Made by a program: the position numbers and the translations under genes. Source: an uncultured Spirochaetaceae bacterium (GTDB lineage: Bacteria > Spirochaetota > Spirochaetia > Treponematales > Treponemataceae). From it: a stretch of DNA of 5,247 bases. The DNA lies in NCBI GenBank assembly GCA_937875245.1, contig CALNCH010000216.1, positions 1-5,247 of the forward strand, given 5' to 3'. Below, one piece after another: positions 1 to 5,247 of this stretch (positions are counted from its first letter, which is position 1; each line of letters starts with the position of its first letter). Under the pieces are notes generated by a model. The model was given only the letters and a program-made list of their open reading frames with translations. It was not told the DNA's origin and made no database searches.

Positions 1-60
1 AGATCGTAATCGAAACAACAAAGGTAAGTTAACCGGTAAGCTTGTATCAATGTTTTTCAT
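1..60 (-). CDS. Possible start of a leftward gene, truncated by the window edge
   Basis: The reverse strand reads ATG at 60-58 and stays open for 20 codons to the window edge, beginning MKNIDTSLPVNLPLL. An AAGGA Shine-Dalgarno sequence at 72-68 sits 7 bases before the ATG, which is ideal spacing, and this is the main reason for the call. No family is recognisable from 20 residues. If real, the gene is divergent from thiI, and the hairpin array lies in the shared intergenic region. The + strand is also open here: one frame ends in TAA at 62-64 and another ends at 30-32. The edge could therefore instead be the tail of a rightward gene upstream of thiI. The leftward reading is only moderately preferred. 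Confidence 0.38.
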   Translation of the reverse strand, partial: MKNIDTSLPVNLPLLFRLRS

Positions 61-91
61 TTAATTTTCCTTATAAACTCCACGTTAGCGG

Positions 92-109
92 TTGGGCAAG
101 GATGCCCAA
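92..109. repeat. Inverted repeat 1 (7-bp stem, AGGA loop)
   Basis: TTGGGCA (92-98) pairs perfectly with TGCCCAA (103-109) around the four-base loop AGGA. It is the most GC-rich stem of the array and presents GGA in the loop, as in CsrA target hairpins. Confidence 0.8.
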
Positions 110-115
110 AATAAA

Positions 116-134
116 GAGTTTGCAACGCAAACTC
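116..134. repeat. Inverted repeat 2 (8-bp stem, AAC loop)
   Basis: GAGTTTGC (116-123) pairs perfectly with GCAAACTC (127-134) around a three-base AAC loop. The second GGA motif begins at its last base and lies in the single-stranded spacer before repeat 3. Its arms closely resemble those of repeat 3. Confidence 0.8.
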
Positions 135-151
135 AGGGATGGCACGAATAT

Positions 152-173
152 TAGTTTTGCAAAAGCAAAACTA
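152..173. repeat. Inverted repeat 3 (9-bp stem, AAAA loop)
   Basis: TAGTTTTGC (152-160) pairs perfectly with GCAAAACTA (165-173) around an AAAA loop. The core AGTTTTGC/GCAAAACT is repeat 2's AGTTTGC/GCAAACT with one extra base pair, so the two hairpins look duplicated or are able to exchange arms. Confidence 0.8.
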
Positions 174-175
174 CC

Positions 176-209
176 TGTGATAAAAATACACGGAAGTATT
201 TTTATCACA
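176..209. repeat. Inverted repeat 4 (14-bp stem, ACGGAA loop)
   Basis: TGTGATAAAAATAC (176-189) pairs perfectly with GTATTTTTATCACA (196-209) around the six-base loop ACGGAA. It is the longest stem of the array and presents GGA in the loop with a full ACANGGANGU match at 188-197. It is followed by CCTCCTTATATC and not by a T-run, so it is not a standard intrinsic terminator in either direction. Confidence 0.85.
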
Positions 210-234
210 CCTCCTTATATCAAAATAATGTATT

Positions 235-262
235 TAGACAATATCATAAAATCTGTCATATT
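235..262 (+). promoter_or_regulatory. Weak candidate promoter for thiI
   Basis: TAGACA (235-240) matches the -35 consensus at five of six positions. It is followed after 16 bases by CATATT (257-262), a four-of-six match to the -10 consensus. In AT-rich DNA such matches arise often. If used, this start would exclude the hairpin array from the thiI message. Confidence 0.2.
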
Positions 263-263
263 G

Positions 264-283
264 CAAGCTTATATATTAGCTTG
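264..283. repeat. Short inverted repeat just before thiI
   Basis: CAAGCT (264-269) pairs with AGCTTG (278-283) across an eight-base AT-only loop. It lies 32 bases before the thiI ATG. It could be a small operator or a leader hairpin next to the ribosome binding site. The stem is short, so chance is a serious alternative. Confidence 0.3.
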
Positions 284-315
284 TTAAATACCAGTAAAAA
301 AGGTAAACTACCACT

Positions 316-1587
316 ATGGATACAGTTACTTACCTAGTTAAATTAGGAGAGCTTACATTAAAGGGCTCAAATCTGAAAGAATTTGAAAAACGTTTAGTAC
401 ATAATGTGCAACTATATTTGGAAACAGTTTCTGCACGAGTACAATTACGTGCGGGGCGTATGTATATCGATTGTCCCGAAGAGTCTTGTAAAGCCGTTGA
501 ATTTACTTTGCAACACTTGATTGGTATAACTGGTTGGGCTAGAACTCAAGTATGCGAAAAAAATATAGAAAGTATGACTGAAGCCGTATATGAGCAAGCT
601 CTAAAGGCTAAAGAAAATGGTGCAAAGACTTTTAAGATTGAAGCCCGCCGTTCAGAAAAACAATTTTCTCTTAATTCTTATGATATTTGTCGTGAAGCTG
701 CCTCTAAAGTCTTTGATACTGGTCTTTTGGCAGTTGATGTTCATAATCCTGATGTAACAATTCGTATTGAAGTTCGAGAACGATGCTTTGTATACAACGA
801 TACAAATAAAGGCTGTCGAGGATTACCTGTTGGAACCGCTGGAAAAGGTCTTTTATTACTATCTGGCGGCTTAGATTCTCCTGTAGCTGGATACCGTATG
901 ATGCGACGGGGTATGAAAGTTGAATGTTGTTATTTTCACGCATATCCGTATACTTCAGTGGAAGCTCAAAAAAAGGTTGAAGATTTAGCACAAATTATTG
1001 CTCAGTATGGGGTTGAAACCCATATCAACATTATACCGTTTACAGAGGTACAAATGCGAATAAAGGAAATTAGCAGAACCTTTACTTGGCCTGTAGATTT
1101 GAGTAATGAAAAAGATGTGAGAACAGGAATACGTATCAACACTAATCCTGAAGCATATAGCACTTTGCTATTGAGAATGTGTATGATGAGGGCTGCTAGC
1201 CTTGTAGCAAAACACATAAAAGCACAATGCTTAATTACGGGAGAAAGCTTGGGTCAAGTCGCTAGTCAAACTATGGAAAACATGGAAGTTACTGAAAGTG
1301 CCTGTGAACTACCTTTGTTCCGTCCATTAATTGGTTTAGATAAAGAAGAAATTATTATTACCGCAAAGACTATTGGTAGTTATGAAACTTCTATCTTACC
1401 TTACGAAGACTGCTGTGTTTTATTTTCTCCCAAACATCCTGTTTTAAGAGCTCGCTTACAAGAAGCCCAAATGTTATATGATGCCCTAGATTGTGATGCA
1501 TTAATTAAAGAATCTTTTGAAAAAAGAGAAGTAAAAATGTTCTCTGCACGAAATTATGTAGCAGAACATTTTGGAACAAATAACTAA
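316..1587 (+). CDS. thiI: tRNA 4-thiouridine synthetase ThiI, short form without a rhodanese domain
   Basis: ThiI adenylates uridine 8 of tRNAs and replaces its oxygen with sulfur to give 4-thiouridine. In some bacteria it also supplies sulfur for the thiamine thiazole. The 423-residue protein begins with the family's N-terminal pattern (YLVKLGELTLKGSN). A THUMP RNA-binding region follows at roughly residues 60-165, then the PP-loop ATP site SGGLDSPVA (183-191), then the family signature TGESLGQVASQT (308-319). The PYEDCC motif (362-367) holds the cysteine matching E. coli Cys344, most likely C366. The protein ends soon after this core, so the C-terminal rhodanese domain of the 482-residue E. 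coli enzyme is absent, as in B. subtilis. Sulfur probably comes directly from a cysteine desulfurase, and none is encoded here. About 25 extra residues around 252-276 precede the NPEAYSTLLLRM segment. The ATG is chosen because homology begins at once. The upstream AAAAAGG (297-303) is a weak ribosome site with a long 12-base spacer. Confidence 0.96.
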   Translation: MDTVTYLVKLGELTLKGSNLKEFEKRLVHNVQLYLETVSARVQLRAGRMYIDCPEESCKAVEFTLQHLIGITGWARTQVCEKNIESMTEAVYEQALKAKENGAKTFKIEARRSEKQFSLNSYDICREAASKVFDTGLLAVDVHNPDVTIRIEVRERCFVYNDTNKGCRGLPVGTAGKGLLLLSGGLDSPVAGYRMMRRGMKVECCYFHAYPYTSVEAQKKVEDLAQIIAQYGVETHINIIPFTEVQMRIKEISRTFTWPVDLSNEKDVRTGIRINTNPEAYSTLLLRMCMMRAASLVAKHIKAQCLITGESLGQVASQTMENMEVTESACELPLFRPLIGLDKEEIIITAKTIGSYETSILPYEDCCVLFSPKHPVLRARLQEAQMLYDALDCDALIKESFEKREVKMFSARNYVAEHFGTNN

Positions 1588-1620
1588 TATTGGGTATTAA
1601 AAACCTCTAGATTGAAGTGC

Positions 1621-1656
1621 CCCCTTTTACTGAACAAAAGTAAAAGGGGTATTTTT
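1621..1656 (+). terminator. Intrinsic terminator of thiI
   Basis: CCCCTTTTACT (1621-1631) pairs perfectly with AGTAAAAGGGG (1639-1649) around a seven-base loop. TATTTTTA follows directly, giving an 11-bp stem plus a T-tract in the + direction. It lies 33 bases after the thiI stop and 9 bases before the 3' end of the convergent operon. On the reverse strand the hairpin is followed by GCACTTC and not a T-run, so it should terminate leftward transcripts less well. Confidence 0.92.
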
Positions 1657-1665
1657 ATAATTTTG

Positions 1666-3468
1666 TTAAAAACTGTATTTTACTGAAAAAGTTAGATAAT
1701 GACTTAGTACATTATGTAAGTTGGCAACCCAAGCTTCTTTTGCATCTAGTACTGCTTGTTCTACTTCTGCCTTCCAAGTTGCAACTTCACCACTAGGTGT
1801 CCATTCTGTTGCTACACCAGACCCGTTTTTGTATCCAGGATACATATTTGTTGCAACACCTACGTTACGAGCGTACTCCAAAACATAGGATAAGTTCAAA
1901 GAAATTTTTCGCTGTTTTTCAAACTTAAAATCATAACTTGCATCTACTCCTAATTGCCAAGTAGTTTGAAGATGGTCTTGTTCCAAAAAGTTAGATTCAT
2001 ACCAAGCAGTGTCCAAATACTCTCCATTTCCATCATCACCACCATTATCATAGTGATTTAAAATACTACCATCTGTTATATAGGAACCGTATGGACGGCA
2101 CATATAATAAAAAGCTTCTTCTGCAGAAATACTTTCATTAATATTTCCATGCCGAATAATTGCATTGGTAACCCTAATTGTTAAGTTTTCTATGGGTTCC
2201 ATAACTAGCCCAAGAAAAAATCTATCAGAGTTAGGAGGTAAATTAGAACCAATTCCCTGTCCACCTGAAGTATAATTTTGCCAGTTAGTGCTACCAGAGG
2301 AATTTGCTATTGTATCAGTTGAATCGTACTGACTATGGGTATACATATAATCAGATAACATTGTATATTCTGCAGTAAGTTTTGAAATTACCGAATTTCT
2401 TGCAGTATAGGTAATACCTGTCTGAGCCCCTAAACGTAACTTGGTATCGAAATCTAACTTTAGTAAATCATTTGCACCAATATCGTCTACTAACAAATCC
2501 CCATACCATACAACACCTTTTAAAGGGGTATACTGAAAAGTAATTCCCATTTGCAAATTATCATTAAAGCCACCTAAGCCTTGTATTGCCATATAAGGAG
2601 AGGGAAGCAAATATGAAAAGGTAAAGGAATCGCCAAAAATCATGTTTTCGTAATATCCCCAAGAAAAAGAAGGTATTGGAGTAAAAATAAGGGAATGAAG
2701 AGCCATGTACTTTCCACCAGTTAAACTACCACCTAAATCGTTGGTTCCACCTAATGCAAAAATTGATTGATTATACTGCCATTTTTCTTGATTAATTACT
2801 AAATTAAGATTTGCAGTATGAGGAGCTTGATTTCCCAAAGAGATGCTGTTATTTGAAGAATAACCAAAACTACTTCGATTTAATCCACCTTGGACATAGA
2901 CCTTTTCAGTTCCATAGGCAAAAGAAGAATTCATATCAATGTATAAAAACAATGGGCCTAAATCGGCGGGATCTGCTGCTACATCATAAGAATAGTTATA
3001 GTAATAAGGTAAAACACTAGCGGTTCTATCAGAGGTTCCCAACATATTGATACTATAGCCTACTCCTAATTTTTCCATAGGGAACAAATCCCCTGTTACC
3101 CCACCAAAAAAATTGAGTTGGTAATCAGAAAAAGTAAATTCCTCTGGGCCTTCTTTATCTTCAGCTTTTCCAGAAAGTGTGGTCCCTAAAGAAATATATA
3201 GGTTTTTATCAAGAATATCTTTTTTGTACTCTGTTGCTTTTTTTAATATATCTTCCTCTGTTTCAGGATTTTCTAAAACAGTATTTAAGATATCAGCTAC
3301 TACTTGTACCGGATAGGGCCTAATAATAGGCAATTGAGAAATTAATCCAAGAGAAGCCCATTGTTCAGCGTCTTGGTAAAAACTATGAGTTGGATCTACA
3401 GACACTGATTGTCCATAAACTCCTAATAGTACAAAGAAGGAAAGTAGTAGGCAAAAAAGTTTTTTCAA
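1666..3468 (-). CDS. Wzi-like outer-membrane beta-barrel (second of a tandem pair)
   Basis: This 600-residue protein starts with a signal peptide (MKKLFCLLLSFFVLLGVYG, probable cleavage near residue 19) and ends in KYSF, the aromatic terminus typical of barrels handled by BamA. After the signal comes a predicted periplasmic helical region (about 25-88) with a GLISQLPIIRPYP turn, then a barrel rich in aromatic, Gly, Ser and Asn residues. Segments fit the Wzi capsule-assembly family as I know it: GLNRSSFGYSSNNSISLGNQAP (195-216), YLLPSPYMAIQGLGGFND (286-303) and QYTPLKGVVWYGDLLVDD (312-329). E. coli Wzi is an outer-membrane lectin that holds capsule on the surface. That exact role is inferred here. 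The TTG start is supported by AGGAG at 3480-3476 with a 7-base spacer. It overlaps the upstream stop codon as TTGA, so coupled translation is likely. Long Asn/Asp/Gly loops (about 380-412 and 471-498) and a helical stretch near 562-586 are probably extracellular. Confidence 0.8.
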   Translation of the reverse strand: MKKLFCLLLSFFVLLGVYGQSVSVDPTHSFYQDAEQWASLGLISQLPIIRPYPVQVVADILNTVLENPETEEDILKKATEYKKDILDKNLYISLGTTLSGKAEDKEGPEEFTFSDYQLNFFGGVTGDLFPMEKLGVGYSINMLGTSDRTASVLPYYYNYSYDVAADPADLGPLFLYIDMNSSFAYGTEKVYVQGGLNRSSFGYSSNNSISLGNQAPHTANLNLVINQEKWQYNQSIFALGGTNDLGGSLTGGKYMALHSLIFTPIPSFSWGYYENMIFGDSFTFSYLLPSPYMAIQGLGGFNDNLQMGITFQYTPLKGVVWYGDLLVDDIGANDLLKLDFDTKLRLGAQTGITYTARNSVISKLTAEYTMLSDYMYTHSQYDSTDTIANSSGSTNWQNYTSGGQGIGSNLPPNSDRFFLGLVMEPIENLTIRVTNAIIRHGNINESISAEEAFYYMCRPYGSYITDGSILNHYDNGGDDGNGEYLDTAWYESNFLEQDHLQTTWQLGVDASYDFKFEKQRKISLNLSYVLEYARNVGVATNMYPGYKNGSGVATEWTPSGEVATWKAEVEQAVLDAKEAWVANLHNVLSHYLTFSVKYSF

Positions 3469-5150
3469 TTAGAAACTCCTAGATTAATTTGGGTTGAGAA
3501 CGAAATTTCTCCACCAAAGTCAGTGTTATTATAAATGAAATTATTATTCTGTATATGTTGGAAAGAAATTTGGAGTGAACAAAGTATTTTTTGTGAAAAA
3601 TAGTAAGAACCCCCTATACTCATTTTATTAGTAATTTTAACGGCTTCTGTGTCAGTAGAATGGGGAGAAGTCCATTGAGCTCTATCAAAATCTGCAGCAC
3701 TATTAGGATAATAAAAAGTATTAAAACCTACTCTTGTGGCATCAGAATTACTTCCCTGTCCTAATAAAAGATAAGAGGAATATATATTCCACTTTTCAGG
3801 TACCATATACTGCATTTTAAAGTAAGCAGCTACGGTGTCCGGTCCAAAAGGAGAACCAGCCCAAGTATACATCGTTCCACTGTCAACATTAGTTCCTGAT
3901 TGATTTTTGCCAACCAGTTCACCCCAAGAACTTATATAGGACCAATTTTTATGTCCTAATATATACATCCAAGGAGAAGTATACACTCCTTCTAATGTAA
4001 AGGACCAATAATTTTGTTTTACAGGTACATTTAAAGTTATTCCTAGTTGGCCTGCAATAGCGTTAGGAATATACCCAAAACCTGAATTTCTTTCTGAAGC
4101 AGTTTGCAATTGATTTTGGGCATATAATCCATATATCCGTACATTTTTAACCGGTGTATATTGCATAGAGACAGCTAAATAGGAACCTACTCTACTACCC
4201 TCTGTTGTACCAGCAGTTACACCGGGATGTTCTGCATCATATTCTTTATAATCGTTCCATGCACCAAATCCATGAAAAACCATTACAGGATTTAAATATC
4301 GAAGCTCTAAGGGTGCATTAACGATAACACCTTCTAGCATGGAAAAAGTTATTTTCTTAAAAAATCTAAAATCTAAAACATGATAATATAAGTATTTATT
4401 AACATCTAATTCAGAAACAGTAGAGGTTACTTTTATATTTGGAGAAAAAACAGAAAGCTGAGCGTAACCTGTATTAACTAGATTTTCAGAAAAAATAATA
4501 CTTCCCGTTTGTGTTTTACCTACAGATAAAGGCCCTCTCCCTAATTTAAAATTTAAGAAAGAACCATATTCGTTTTTTGCACCAATACTTACATAACTGA
4601 TTTTTGGGAAATTAATATCAAAGGAATCCATACTCTGAGGTATGTTAGTATAATTATCATTCTTCCAAGCAGTACCAAAATTTTCTCCTAAGAAAAAATC
4701 AGATTCAAAAGTAATTACATCTGATACCCCTATCATAATTGGTAAAGAGAGTAATTTATCACGAGTATAATAATTATTCTCCCATTCTATATCATTATTT
4801 GACTTGTAAAAAACCTCAGGGGTAAAAACAGGGTTAATCCCCATACTCATATTTTCTGATTCATAACCAATATATTGTTGATTAAGAAAAGACTGAATTT
4901 CGTAAAATTCCTTTTTTCCAGCATCAGAAAGAGAATTAAAGTCAATTTCATTTATATACCGGCGTATTTCTCCAAGGGACAAAGGGCCGGATATTCCAAA
5001 AGACGCCGAACCGCTATCAGTAAAAACATATTCCAAAGAATGGTATATCCGGTGACCTGGTTGAAAAAGATACTGGTCACCGTACCCTACAGCAAAGGAA
5101 AAAAAGACTAGGCATACAGAAAATAAAACAACTAAGCAGGCTTTTTTCAC
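3465..5150 (-). CDS. Wzi-like outer-membrane beta-barrel (first of a tandem pair)
   Basis: This 561-residue protein has a signal peptide (basic MKKA, then a hydrophobic run to about residue 20, cleavage probably after SFA). A predicted periplasmic helical region (about 33-95) containing PLSLGEIRRYINEID follows, and then a long beta-barrel. Wzi-family-like segments are GRGPLSVGKTQTGSIIFSEN (204-223), LELRYLNPVMVFHGFGAWND (281-300) and MQYTPVKNVRIYGLYAQNQ (329-347). The last two align with the downstream protein, so the pair are paralogues. The likely role is surface glycan binding or assembly, an inference from the family and the preceding glycosyltransferase tail. The start is GTG at 5150-5148, set by AAGGAG with a 7-base spacer. 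The C-terminus ends LGVSN and not in an aromatic residue, which is unusual for a barrel; its final codons also carry the next gene's ribosome site and start. No lipobox is convincing around Cys13. Confidence 0.78.
   Translation of the reverse strand: MKKACLVVLFSVCLVFFSFAVGYGDQYLFQPGHRIYHSLEYVFTDSGSASFGISGPLSLGEIRRYINEIDFNSLSDAGKKEFYEIQSFLNQQYIGYESENMSMGINPVFTPEVFYKSNNDIEWENNYYTRDKLLSLPIMIGVSDVITFESDFFLGENFGTAWKNDNYTNIPQSMDSFDINFPKISYVSIGAKNEYGSFLNFKLGRGPLSVGKTQTGSIIFSENLVNTGYAQLSVFSPNIKVTSTVSELDVNKYLYYHVLDFRFFKKITFSMLEGVIVNAPLELRYLNPVMVFHGFGAWNDYKEYDAEHPGVTAGTTEGSRVGSYLAVSMQYTPVKNVRIYGLYAQNQLQTASERNSGFGYIPNAIAGQLGITLNVPVKQNYWSFTLEGVYTSPWMYILGHKNWSYISSWGELVGKNQSGTNVDSGTMYTWAGSPFGPDTVAAYFKMQYMVPEKWNIYSSYLLLGQGSNSDATRVGFNTFYYPNSAADFDRAQWTSPHSTDTEAVKITNKMSIGGSYYFSQKILCSLQISFQHIQNNNFIYNNTDFGGEISFSTQINLGVSN
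3475..3480 (-). promoter_or_regulatory. Ribosome binding site inside the upstream gene, setting a TTG start
   Basis: AGGAGT on the reverse strand lies within the last codons of the 561-residue barrel gene, 7 bases (counted after AGGAG) before the TTG of the 600-residue gene. It supports TTG at 3468-3466 and the stop-start overlap. Confidence 0.8.
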
Positions 5151-5157
5151 CGCTGTA

Positions 5158-5163
5158 CTCCTT
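5158..5163 (-). promoter_or_regulatory. Ribosome binding site touching the glycosyltransferase stop codon, setting a GTG start
   Basis: AAGGAG on the reverse strand shares bases with the TAA stop of the preceding gene (read as TAAGGAG) and stands 7 bases before the GTG at 5150-5148. This fixes the start of the 561-residue barrel and indicates an operon with probable translational coupling. Confidence 0.85.
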
Positions 5164-5247
5164 AATTCTGATTTCGCAGACGAATTGTGTCTTTATATAT
5201 TTCAACAAGAGATTGGGTCATATTTTCGATGGTCCATCGTTTTCCCC
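5162..5247 (-). CDS. C-terminal end of a probable glycosyltransferase (partial)
   Basis: The reverse strand is open from the window edge to TAA at 5164-5162, giving 27 residues beginning GKRWTIENMTQSLVEIYKD. The pattern of an aromatic residue followed by a short helix ending LxxxYxxxI resembles the last helix of GT-B glycosyltransferases of the GT4/Glycos_transf_1 kind, where it packs back onto the N-terminal domain. Such enzymes transfer sugars from nucleotide donors on the cytoplasmic side to build polysaccharide, lipopolysaccharide-like or glycolipid chains. Only 11 bases separate its stop from the next start, so it is the upstream member of the barrel operon. The call rests on a short tail. 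The catalytic part and the substrate cannot be seen. Confidence 0.6.
   Translation of the reverse strand, partial: GKRWTIENMTQSLVEIYKDTIRLRNQN

Larger units (their letters stand above)
92..209 (+). ncRNA. Candidate structured RNA: four tandem hairpins with three CsrA-type GGA motifs
   Basis: Four perfect inverted repeats occur in 118 bases. The + strand carries CANGGANG three times: CAAGGATG at 97-104, CAGGGATG at 134-141 and CACGGAAG at 189-196. The first and third place GGA in a hairpin loop. The third reads ACACGGAAGT, a full match to the ACANGGANGU consensus known for CsrA/RsmA targets. These are the only GGA triplets I see between the hairpin region and the thiI start codon. Repeated GGA hairpins are the hallmark of CsrB/RsmY-type RNAs that titrate CsrA. 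A TATAAA at 72-77 could act as a -10 element starting a transcript just before the first hairpin, but I see no good -35. No hairpin is followed by a U-tract, so the RNA may instead be a thiI leader. A dispersed palindromic repeat without RNA function is the main alternative. Confidence 0.35.

Noticed and set aside
1..64. Tail of a + strand gene (frames ending at 30-32 or 62-64)
   Set aside because: It cannot be excluded, but nothing supports it beyond a short open stretch, whereas the reverse strand has a well-spaced ribosome site and ATG.
71..208. Reverse-strand 45-codon hydrophobic frame starting GTG right after AAGGAGGT
   Set aside because: The start is only about one base from the Shine-Dalgarno core, too close to be used, and there is no other in-frame start nearby. 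Its hydrophobicity comes from the T-rich repeat arms.
92..209. CRISPR-like array
   Set aside because: The palindromes differ from one another in sequence and length, and there are no uniform direct repeats or spacers.
176..216. Hairpin 4 as an intrinsic terminator
   Set aside because: The stem is long, but no T-run follows it on either strand and the stem is mostly AT.
42..287. 81-codon + strand frame from TTG through the hairpin region
   Set aside because: It has no ribosome site, runs straight through four inverted repeats and has no recognisable composition or domain. It looks like a chance frame through palindromic DNA.
704..1217. Reverse-strand frames inside thiI
   Set aside because: They are antisense shadows of a well-recognised gene and have no ribosome sites or family character.
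2811..3020. Forward-strand frame inside the 600-residue barrel gene
   Set aside because: It is antisense to a gene with a signal peptide and barrel terminus and has no independent coding evidence.
4875..5111. Forward-strand frame inside the 561-residue barrel gene
   Set aside because: It is Lys/Arg-rich antisense translation of AT-rich coding sequence with no support.

Overview
The window looks like part of a Treponema-like spirochaete chromosome. It is AT-rich, its ThiI has a spirochaete-like character, and it carries two large signal-peptide-bearing outer-membrane beta-barrels of the Wzi-like kind. The genus is inferred from protein character and composition, not from a marker gene.

Layout. 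Positions 1-60 probably hold the first 20 codons of a leftward gene that leaves the window. Positions 61-315 are non-coding and unusual: four perfect inverted repeats stand in a row (92-109, 116-134, 152-173, 176-209). Three copies of the CsrA/RsmA-type motif CANGGANG lie on the + strand, two of them in hairpin loops. A short anti-Shine-Dalgarno-like stretch follows. Next comes thiI (316-1587, +), a tRNA 4-thiouridine synthetase of the short type without a rhodanese domain. A strong intrinsic terminator (1621-1656) lies between thiI and the convergent leftward operon.

The leftward operon, in transcription order, is the C-terminal tail of a probable glycosyltransferase (5162-5247), a 561-residue Wzi-like barrel (3465-5150, GTG start), and a 600-residue Wzi-like barrel (1666-3468, TTG start). 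The genes are packed tightly. The glycosyltransferase stop codon touches the next Shine-Dalgarno sequence, and the two barrel genes overlap through TTGA, so translational coupling is likely. The barrels are diverged tandem paralogues. A glycosyltransferase followed by two Wzi-like proteins suggests a surface-glycan assembly or anchoring locus, which is notable because treponemes are not classical capsule formers.

The best candidate for something undescribed is the hairpin array upstream of thiI. It could be a CsrA-titrating small RNA, a CsrA-responsive leader, or a dispersed palindromic element. Sequence alone cannot separate these.
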